Of a stretch of DNA of 13,916 nucleotides, positions 1 through 5,620 are shown piece by piece; position 1 is the first letter of the stretch; each line of letters starts with the position of its first letter. Origin of the DNA: Acidimicrobiaceae bacterium. GTDB taxonomy: Bacteria; Actinomycetota; Acidimicrobiia; Acidimicrobiales; Palsa-688. A program made the position numbers and the translations under genes. The notes beneath the pieces were generated by a model that did no database searches, was not told the origin of the DNA, and saw nothing but the letters and a program-made list of their open reading frames with translations. The stretch spans positions 1-13,916 of the forward strand of contig DAHWQF010000031.1 of the NCBI GenBank assembly GCA_027334785.1, in the 5' to 3' direction.

Positions 1-1568
1 AGACGCCGGCCGCCGCCGGTCACCTGGCCGGCGATCTCGCCTGGCTTGGCTTGGAGCTGCACGGTGTTGGCCATCACCGCCTGGCCCCCGCCCACGTAGA
101 GCCGTTCGCTCGCCGGCAGGAAGCCGGGTGCCCGGAAACTGAGCGTGTAGGCGGCTGGGGAAGCGAGGTGCGAAAAGCTGAAGGTACCGGCGCCGGCCGG
201 CGCGGTGATGGTTGCCTGCGCCTTCCTGGCGCTATGAACCTGGCCGCTCCCCGGCTGACTGGCCGTGCCGGCCGGGCTCTCCGCCAGGGTCACCCGCACC
301 GCCAGCGAGTGCGCTTCCCCGGTCAAGACATGGCCCCCGATGCTCGCAGGTAGCCCACGCATGGTTGCGTTGACCCTGTTGACCGTGCTCCCTGCCCCCA
401 CCTCGAGCGCGCGCGCGGTGCGTCTGGTGGAGGCGCCGCCGTACCACACGGTCGGGAAACCTGGGGCGCTGAAGGAGATCTTGTACTTCCCCGGGAAAAG
501 CCCGGCTATCAAGTAGGTGCCGTCGGACTGCGTGGCCGCTGACGGGGGCGGGCCGCCTCCGGGGCCAAGCTCCACGGCCTTCACGACCACACCCCCGACG
601 CCACCAGGCTGGCCCGGTGAAGTCACCTTCCCTCGTATCGACCCGGCGGCCCCGAGGGGGGCAAAGTCTTTAGCTGCGAAGCCGGCTGGCGTGACGGCTG
701 TGGCCTTGGGGGCGGGCTGCCCCGCGCTCGCGGGGGCGAAGAACGACAGCGGTGCCGACTTGGCCAGCGGCTGTTCGGCTAGGACCGCCCGAAGACCGAG
801 CGAGAAGATGGCCGCCCAGAGCGCCACGATGGCGGCCAGGATGGCGGCCGTGGCCACACCCCGGGGCACCCTTGGGTGCTGCACGTAGGTGGCGTGCGCC
901 TCGAGGGTGGGCGCCTCGAGGGTGGGCGCCTCGAGGGTGGGCGCCTCGAGGGTGGGCGCCTGGGGGCCGGCGGTCCCGGGCGCGGCCACGCGGCCAGAGA
1001 GGTTTATGGTCCGGGCGCGCTCTGCGCCGAAGATCTGCCTGGGCGCTCGGACGTAGAGGGCGGCCTCGGCCCCGCCGCCCGCCTCGACGACCAGCCTCGG
1101 CGGCTGGCACGTGAGCCGGAGCGCTCGCTCGGGGTCGGTGGCGTGGAGGGTGATCTCGACCTCGACGTTGCCTTCGTTGCGGCAGATCACGGTGAAACGG
1201 GCCTTGCGGTGGCCGCGCCTTTGGAGAGGGTGGACCACCAAGGAGGCGTCCGCCACGGGGGCCACGTCTATGGCCAGTTCGCGCACGACCCGGTCGCGCG
1301 GGTCGACAAGCGAACGCACCTCGAGCACCACTTGGTGGCGGCCGGCCGGGAAGCACTTCGGCAGTTCCACAGCCACGCTCTGGCTCCCGCTCGTAGACGG
1401 GAAGAGAGCCAGCTCCGAGGGCGTGGTCTTCACCCGCGCGCCGGGCACGCCGCTCACCTCGACCGAAACGGCGTCGATGACCTCTTTGGTGTTGGCCACC
1501 TCGAGGCCCACGACGAAGGGTTGCCCGGGCGAGGCGGCGAGTTCGGTCTGGGCCAGGCTGGCGCGCAC
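1..1568 (-). CDS. eCIS-associated single-pass membrane protein with Ig-like and carboxypeptidase-regulatory-like domains (3' end outside window)
   Basis: Reading the minus strand from GTG 1568-1566 gives 522 codons with no stop before the window edge. There is no signal peptide. Residues about 1-95 and 96-195 look like two beta-sandwich (Ig/NEW3-like) modules with alternating Val/Glu strands. Next come four APTLE repeats (204-223) as a linker. One hydrophobic segment follows (about 238-264), with Arg/His before it, predicting N-inside, C-outside. Outside it are two carboxypeptidase-regulatory-like beta domains (about 310-390 and 400-495, each with a G-x-F/Y and 'S-F-x-A-P-G-F' signature) and the start of a third near 510. 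Proteins of this layout, often named 'hydrolytic protein', sit beside DUF4255 genes in actinobacterial eCIS loci, but no catalytic residues are visible. From layout and context I infer a membrane anchor or docking protein for the injection particle, comparable to the membrane protein CisA of Streptomyces CIS; that link is from memory. The start lies only 6 nt after the DUF4255 stop, and in the same frame. Confidence 0.8.
   Translation of the reverse strand, partial: MRASLAQTELAASPGQPFVVGLEVANTKEVIDAVSVEVSGVPGARVKTTPSELALFPSTSGSQSVAVELPKCFPAGRHQVVLEVRSLVDPRDRVVRELAIDVAPVADASLVVHPLQRRGHRKARFTVICRNEGNVEVEITLHATDPERALRLTCQPPRLVVEAGGGAEAALYVRAPRQIFGAERARTINLSGRVAAPGTAGPQAPTLEAPTLEAPTLEAPTLEAHATYVQHPRVPRGVATAAILAAIVALWAAIFSLGLRAVLAEQPLAKSAPLSFFAPASAGQPAPKATAVTPAGFAAKDFAPLGAAGSIRGKVTSPGQPGGVGGVVVKAVELGPGGGPPPSAATQSDGTYLIAGLFPGKYKISFSAPGFPTVWYGGASTRRTARALEVGAGSTVNRVNATMRGLPASIGGHVLTGEAHSLAVRVTLAESPAGTASQPGSGQVHSARKAQATITAPAGAGTFSFSHLASPAAYTLSFRAPGFLPASERLYVGGGQAVMANTVQLQAKPGEIAGQVTGGGRR
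896..955. repeat. 15-bp tandem repeat, four perfect copies
   Basis: The unit gcgcctcgagggtgg is repeated four times without a mismatch, and a partial fifth copy starts at 956. The unit length is a multiple of three, so on the minus strand it reads APTLE four times in the membrane-protein gene. It forms a Pro/Thr/Glu linker between the cytoplasmic Ig-like modules and the transmembrane helix. Copy number could vary by slippage without breaking the frame. Confidence 0.9.
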
Positions 1569-1574
1569 CCCGAC

Positions 1575-2312
1575 CTACCCGCCCGCTCGGCCTTTTTCGC
1601 CCGGGCCGGGAGGCCTCCCTTCCATGGTCAGGGCGCCGCTCCTCCTCCAGCGGCGGAGCGGGTGCATGCCGGTCCTCCGGGGCCGAGGAAGGTCGCCTAT
1701 TTCGGTTTCCCCTTCCGCCTTTTCCGGTTTCGGACCGGGGGTCGCACCATGGGCGAAAGGCTCGGCCCTCACCGAGACCGACGTGGCCGGTGGACCGGCC
1801 GGAACCCATTCGAACGCCCCCACGGGCAACGTCACCACGACCTGCAAGCCCGGCTTCAGCCGTCCATCGAGTGACGACCAGAACTCCCCCGGCACCCGGG
1901 TTTCCTCGCTTGCCAGGGCCAGCTTGACAAACGGCGTTTCGGCGAGCGCCCTCGGCAGGTCGCTGCCTCTGAGGGCCGAATTGGCGAGGACGCAGCGCAG
2001 CACAGCTCCGAGCAGCTGGTGCTCATCGCGGTGCTCGCTGGCCCACGCAGTCACGAGGTAGCGCAGGTCGACGACCGGGTCTGTCGGGCGGCGCAGGGCT
2101 TGGTGGCCATCGGTGTACTGCTGGCCGAGCCCGGTGCTCGACAAAGCTTGGTTGCGGCGGATATCCCAGAGGAACACATTGACAGTGGGGCGGGTTACAC
2201 CGGCTCCCCAAGCGCGGTCGGGCGCGGCGAAAGAAACATCGGCCACCGTTTCTGGCAACGGTACTGCCCGGCGGAGGAAAGTCTCTATAGCTTCGTCGAT
2301 GAACTGTATCAA
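1575..2312 (-). CDS. DUF4255 family eCIS tail-terminator/cap protein (Pvc16/Afp16-like)
   Basis: This 245-aa protein matches the DUF4255 pattern known from contractile injection systems. It opens with a short helix (MIQFIDEAIETFLRR), then a 'V-S-F-A-A-P-D-R-A-W' segment, 'RPTVNVFLWDIRRN' (about 41-54), 'VDLRYLVTAWA' with 'DEHQLLGAVLRC' (about 82-106), and 'FWSSLDGRLKPGLQVVVTLP' (about 142-161). In characterised eCIS this family caps or terminates the tail tube and sheath end. The start is TTG 2312-2310: an in-frame TGA lies 17 codons upstream with no other start codon between, and the N-terminus aligns with family members. A GGGG stretch 5 nt upstream is a weak ribosome binding site. The conserved core ends near residue 185. 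The last 60 residues are Pro/Gly/Arg-rich and unlike the family. The stop (TAG 1577-1575) is followed immediately, in frame, by the membrane-protein gene. Confidence 0.9.
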   Translation of the reverse strand: MIQFIDEAIETFLRRAVPLPETVADVSFAAPDRAWGAGVTRPTVNVFLWDIRRNQALSSTGLGQQYTDGHQALRRPTDPVVDLRYLVTAWASEHRDEHQLLGAVLRCVLANSALRGSDLPRALAETPFVKLALASEETRVPGEFWSSLDGRLKPGLQVVVTLPVGAFEWVPAGPPATSVSVRAEPFAHGATPGPKPEKAEGETEIGDLPRPRRTGMHPLRRWRRSGALTMEGRPPGPGEKGRAGG

Positions 2313-2394
2313 TGCAGCCCCAAAAGCGAAATCGTTGGCAAGGCTAGCGCCGGCTGCTGAGCGTCAAAGCGCGGGTTCCTGGTTGACTGGACAT
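2313..2394. promoter_or_regulatory. divergent intergenic region between the DUF4255 gene and the eCIS ATPase
   Basis: These 82 bases separate two divergently transcribed eCIS genes and must hold the start signals for both unless they are read from further away. On the minus strand a TTGACG (2363-2368) is followed 15 bases later by TAGCCT, a weak and short-spaced -35/-10 pair. On the plus strand there is a TTGACT at 2383-2388 but no good -10 at the right distance. The function is inferred from gene layout, not from a clear promoter. Confidence 0.35.
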
Positions 2395-4488
2395 GTGCCT
2401 GTAGGCCCTCAGGTAAAACGAGCCGAACCCTACATTCCGCCGTCTTGGTCGCGGTTGGCCGATGTCTTGTTACGAAGGGCCGCGCTCGTGGCCCGGGTGG
2501 CCCTGGACCACAGGCCCGAGCCGCTGGCCGGCTTGAAAGTGGACGACGGTGACCTGAACAGGCTTTTGCAAGAACTACCCGGCCTCAACGCGCCAGACCG
2601 TGCTGTCATCGACGCGATATTCCAACAGGCGCGTCCCGCGGTCGAGGCCGCGCGCGCACAATTACATCATGGTCTTTCTGAAAATGACACGTTTTGCGCG
2701 ATTGTCCGCTTTGCGCGCTTGACCCCGCTCGAGGCGGAGGTGTTCGCGCTGGCTTGCGCCGTGGAGGCGGACCCGAGGCGCCAGCGCCTCGTGGGATACC
2801 TGAACGACGACGTGAGCCAGCGCCGCCTCACGCTGTTCACCCTGGAGCTCCTCTTCCCCGAGCACCCTGACGTGGTCCTTGCCGCCTCGCCCGGCAGCGG
2901 CCTGCGGCGCGCCGCTCTCATCGTCGCCGGCGAACCCGGCCCGCTTTGCTCGGCCGTCGTCGCCCCTGCGGCCACCGTCATGTGGTGGCTGGCCGGCGAC
3001 CGCACGCGGGACCCGGAGCTGCCGGCAGGTGTGGAGGCGGTCGGCCTCACCGGCTCGGCCGGGCCCGAGGCGCCGGCCGTGACAGGGGCCGTGACAGCGG
3101 CCGTGACAGGGACAGCCGGCCCCCCCGGCGGCGCCCGCGGCGAGGCGCCCGCGGGGGCACCTAGGCTCGTCCTTGTCCCGGGGGGTGACCGAGCCCGCCG
3201 GCGCCAGGCCGCCGAGAAGGCGCTCGGAAACCTCCTCTCCTCCCCGCTGCCAGGCTCCGGAGCCGCCTGGGAGGCCCTCGTCCGCCAGGCCACCCTGGAG
3301 CAGCGCGGTGTGCTCTTGGAGCTGAGCGGGCCACTCCCAGATGAGGCCGCCGAGCGGGTCTCCCGAGCAAGCCACTTGACTTGGGCGCTCGCTAGCCCGG
3401 AGGAGCTGCCCCTCGGTTCCCTGCCGCTGGTCCCCTGGCAAGAGGTCCCGGTTGCGCCGGCGCCGGCGAGACCCGAAGAGCTGGAGGCAGCCTTCCCGGG
3501 CCTGGCGGAGCGGGAGGCCCTCGAGGAGCCCAGTCTCGGGCTTTCTGCCGAGCAGCTGGAGCTCGTGCGCCGGGCGGCCCCGGGCGTGGGCGGCGACCTG
3601 GCCGCGGCCACCCGCCGCCTGGCCGCCGGCCACATCAGCGCCTTTGCGCCTCGCACCCGGCCGTCTCGGCGCTGGGAAGACCTCGTGCTCGACGCGGGGC
3701 GCACCGAGGGTCTGCGCGAGGTGGTCGCTCGCTGCCGCCACCGCAGGACGGTTTTCGGTGCCTGGGGCTTCCCGTCCTTGCCCTCGACGGGCGTGGTGGC
3801 GCTTTTTTCGGGGCCGTCGGGTACCGGAAAGACGCTTGCGGCTGAGATCATCGCGGGAGAGCTCGGGCTCGACCTGTACAAGGTCGACCTGGCGGCACTG
3901 GTCTCGAAATGGGTCGGCGAGACAGAGAAAAACCTCTCTGCCGTGTTCGCCGCGGCCGAAGCGAGCAACGTGGCCCTTTTTTTCGACGAAGCTGACGCCC
4001 TGTTCGGCAAGCGCTCAGAAGTATCAGACGCCCATGACCGCTACGCCAACATCGAGGTCGCCTACCTCCTCCAGCGCCTGGAGCGCTACGAGGGCCTGGT
4101 CGTTATGGCGACCAACCTGGCCACGAACATCGACCCGGCGTTCTTGCGGCGGGTGACGGTGAGCGTCGATTTCCCCCTGCCAGAAGAACCCGAGCGCCGC
4201 CGCATCTGGGAGCGCTGCCTCCCCGCCGGCGCGCCTTGCCAGGACCTCGACCTCGGCCTGCTCGCCCAGCTCTTTAAGCTCTCGGGCGGGTCCATCCGCA
4301 ACGCCGCGCTCACGGCCGGGTTCCTCGCTGCAGACGCCGGCAGCCCGATCACCATGGAGCTCGTCGTGGAGGCTGTGCAGCGTGAAATGCGCAAGCTCGG
4401 GCGCCTCCTCACGCCCGAAGACTTCGGGCCCTATGGGGACCTCGTGGGCCGGGGCATGCTCGGCAACGGCCACCGTGCCGAGCCGTGA
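2395..4488 (+). CDS. eCIS AAA+ ATPase (Pvc15/Afp15-like)
   Basis: From GTG 2395 this is 697 aa. The C-terminal AAA+ module is complete: Walker A GPSGTGKT (473-480), Walker B ALFFDEADALF with D531/E532, sensor 1 MATN (571-574), Arg-finger segment FLRRVTVSVDFP (from 583), and a helical lid after it (SGGSIRNAALTA). The N-terminal 400 residues are helical and family-typical, with an Ala/Thr/Pro/Gly-rich linker near 225-260. This family is found in essentially every eCIS locus and is thought to remodel the particle or its cargo during assembly; its exact job is unsettled. It diverges from the DUF4255 gene and converges on the hydrolase gene (15 bp between stops). The open frame extends upstream to 2113, but that part is antisense to the conserved DUF4255 start and is not protein-like. 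TTG 2383 and TTG 2455 are alternative starts; none has a strong Shine-Dalgarno sequence. Confidence 0.92.
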   Translation: MPVGPQVKRAEPYIPPSWSRLADVLLRRAALVARVALDHRPEPLAGLKVDDGDLNRLLQELPGLNAPDRAVIDAIFQQARPAVEAARAQLHHGLSENDTFCAIVRFARLTPLEAEVFALACAVEADPRRQRLVGYLNDDVSQRRLTLFTLELLFPEHPDVVLAASPGSGLRRAALIVAGEPGPLCSAVVAPAATVMWWLAGDRTRDPELPAGVEAVGLTGSAGPEAPAVTGAVTAAVTGTAGPPGGARGEAPAGAPRLVLVPGGDRARRRQAAEKALGNLLSSPLPGSGAAWEALVRQATLEQRGVLLELSGPLPDEAAERVSRASHLTWALASPEELPLGSLPLVPWQEVPVAPAPARPEELEAAFPGLAEREALEEPSLGLSAEQLELVRRAAPGVGGDLAAATRRLAAGHISAFAPRTRPSRRWEDLVLDAGRTEGLREVVARCRHRRTVFGAWGFPSLPSTGVVALFSGPSGTGKTLAAEIIAGELGLDLYKVDLAALVSKWVGETEKNLSAVFAAAEASNVALFFDEADALFGKRSEVSDAHDRYANIEVAYLLQRLERYEGLVVMATNLATNIDPAFLRRVTVSVDFPLPEEPERRRIWERCLPAGAPCQDLDLGLLAQLFKLSGGSIRNAALTAGFLAADAGSPITMELVVEAVQREMRKLGRLLTPEDFGPYGDLVGRGMLGNGHRAEP
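3076..3111. repeat. 12-bp tandem repeat, three copies, inside the ATPase linker
   Basis: The unit gccgtgacaggg occurs three times in a row; the middle copy has one change (gcg at its end). It stays in frame and encodes an alternating Val-Thr-Gly/Ala run in the low-complexity linker between the N-terminal helical domain and the rest of the ATPase. It probably arose by slippage in a stretch that tolerates length change. Confidence 0.8.
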
Positions 4489-4503
4489 CGACCGAGCATG
4501 AGG

Positions 4504-5361
4504 TCACCGGCAAGGACCTAGGTGCAAAATGCTGCCTTCAGCCGCAGGCTCGAAGCTCACGCCGGCACCGGCGTAACGGGCCGCGATCTGGTCGATTTGG
4601 TCATCGGAGCGGTCGGGGTCGTGGTGGTAGACGACGAGGTGCTTGGCACCGCTCATTTCCGCCAGCCCGAGCGCGTAACCCCAGGAAGAATGGCCGAAAT
4701 AAGCTTTAGCGGGGAGCTCCTCGTCGGTGTACTGGCCATCGTGGAACACGGCGTCGCAGTCTTTCGTGAGCCAGAGCGCCGCCTCGTGCCGTTCGCCCAG
4801 CCCGTGTGGCCCCGGGCCGAGGTTAGTCGGGCAGTGGTCCGAAAGGTAAGCGAGGGTCCCTCGGCCGTCGGAGATGCGGTAGCCGAAGGTGCGCCCCCCT
4901 TTGTGGGGGATCTCCCGGGCCACCACGCTGAAGCCCCCCATTTCGACCTGGCCCGGCTCCAAGCCGCTGAAGGTCCAATGGCCTCGCAGCTCGGCCGGCG
5001 TTATCGGGAAGTGAGGAGGCGACATCGCCCGCGCGAGCACGGTCTCCAGGTCCCCGTCGGGCTGGGCGGGGGCAAAAAGGGCGACCTCCGCCCCCGGCGT
5101 GTCCCCGGCCCGGAAAAACGGGAGGCCTTGGGTGTGGTCCCAGTGCAGGTGGCCCAGGAGCACCGTGCCCACAAACGGCCTCCCGTCGAGGAGCGCGCTC
5201 ACTTGGCGGATACCGGTCCCGGCATCGATGAGCAGGCTCGGAGGTTCACCGTCGTGAGCCAGGGCGAGGCAGGAAGTGTGGCCTCCGTAGCGCACGAACT
5301 CGGGCCCCGGTGCCGGCGTCGAGCCCCGGACGCCCAGGATGTGGACCCGCATTCGTGACAT
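4504..5361 (-). CDS. metallo-beta-lactamase-fold hydrolase (COG1235/PF12706-type, possible cyclic-nucleotide phosphodiesterase)
   Basis: This 285-aa protein has a full MBL metal-binding set. It includes the N-terminal strand MRVHILGVRGSTP, the HLHWDH motif (H71, H73, D75, H76), H153, D175/H176 in YLSDHC, H207/D208 in FHDGQYT, H224 in FGHSSW and H246/H247 in YHHDPD. The pattern is that of a stand-alone bacterial MBL subfamily (VRGSTPxPGPExVRYGG...) often found near cyclases and response regulators. Hydrolysis of a phosphodiester or cyclic nucleotide is likely from the family; the substrate is not shown. It is divergent from a two-domain cyclase, which suggests a make-and-degrade pair. The start is ATG 5361 (ATG 5352 is possible). 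The open frame continues upstream to 5466, but that part is a 14-bp repeat that changes frame each copy, so it is not coding. There is no signal peptide, so it is cytoplasmic. Confidence 0.88.
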   Translation of the reverse strand: MSRMRVHILGVRGSTPAPGPEFVRYGGHTSCLALAHDGEPPSLLIDAGTGIRQVSALLDGRPFVGTVLLGHLHWDHTQGLPFFRAGDTPGAEVALFAPAQPDGDLETVLARAMSPPHFPITPAELRGHWTFSGLEPGQVEMGGFSVVAREIPHKGGRTFGYRISDGRGTLAYLSDHCPTNLGPGPHGLGERHEAALWLTKDCDAVFHDGQYTDEELPAKAYFGHSSWGYALGLAEMSGAKHLVVYHHDPDRSDDQIDQIAARYAGAGVSFEPAAEGSILHLGPCR

Positions 5362-5370
5362 TCTGCCAGG

Positions 5371-5439
5371 CCGGCGGGTTGGGGCCGGCGGGTTGGGGCC
5401 GGCGGGTTGGGGCCGGCGGCGTAGGGCCGGCGGGCGGGG
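5371..5439. repeat. 14-bp G-rich tandem repeat between divergent signalling genes
   Basis: The unit ccggcgggttgggg is present three times exactly (5371-5412) and then in two decayed copies to about 5439. Fourteen is not a multiple of three, which argues against coding. On the plus strand the runs GGG-TT-GGGG-CCGGC-GGG-TT-GGGG satisfy the usual G-quadruplex pattern. It lies 10 bp upstream of the hydrolase start, in its leader or promoter, and about 180 bp upstream of the cyclase start. Confidence 0.85.
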
Positions 5440-5498
5440 CCGGCGGCCCTCCCGCCTCGCCGACATCCGTGAGCCTAAGCGCGTAGCTCCCGAGGCTG

Positions 5499-5504
5499 TA
5501 CAAT
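5499..5504 (+). promoter_or_regulatory. possible -10 element (TACAAT) of the cyclase gene
   Basis: TACAAT stands out in this GC-rich 259-bp gap between the hydrolase and cyclase starts and is one base from the TATAAT consensus. It would leave a leader of about 110 nt. No good -35 box sits 16-18 bp upstream (the bases there are taagcg), so the call rests on the -10 alone. Confidence 0.3.
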
Positions 5505-5620
5505 CTCGCTACCTTTGGACCCTTTGTCCCCTGGGGGAAGTCGTTGTGGCAAGAAGACCACGCTCTGAGTTTCCGGCACTTTTCAGGTACCGCCGGCGCC
5601 GGGTGCTCGCCTGAGCCGGG

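Noticed and set aside
896..955. Four 15-bp repeats as a CRISPR or regulatory array
   Set aside because: There are no spacers; the units are directly adjacent and in frame within a coding sequence.
670..1809. 379-aa minus-strand open frame and two long plus-strand frames (876-1874, 1111-2061)
   Set aside because: They are Arg/Gly/Pro-rich without recognisable domains and overlap the frame that encodes the Ig-like/TM protein and DUF4255. They are GC-rich shadow frames.
2113..2394. Upstream 94-codon extension of the eCIS ATPase
   Set aside because: It is antisense to the conserved start of the DUF4255 gene and has no family similarity. The ATPase homology begins after about 2400.
2662..4010. 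Minus-strand frames of 359 and 447 aa opposite the ATPase
   Set aside because: Low-complexity Ser/Arg/Ala-rich shadows of a confidently assigned AAA+ gene.
4489..4503. Bidirectional terminator between the convergent ATPase and hydrolase genes
   Set aside because: The gap is only 15 bp. The inverted repeats nearby have 5-bp arms and no T-tract, which is within chance for this GC content.
4485..4709. 74-aa plus-strand frame after the ATPase, and the longer 4522-5358 plus frame
   Set aside because: Both are antisense to the hydrolase gene and show no domain signature.
5362..5466. N-terminal extension of the MBL-fold hydrolase (320-aa version)
   Set aside because: The extension is the translated 14-bp repeat, which changes frame every copy. 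The conserved protein begins at the MRVHILGVRGS segment.
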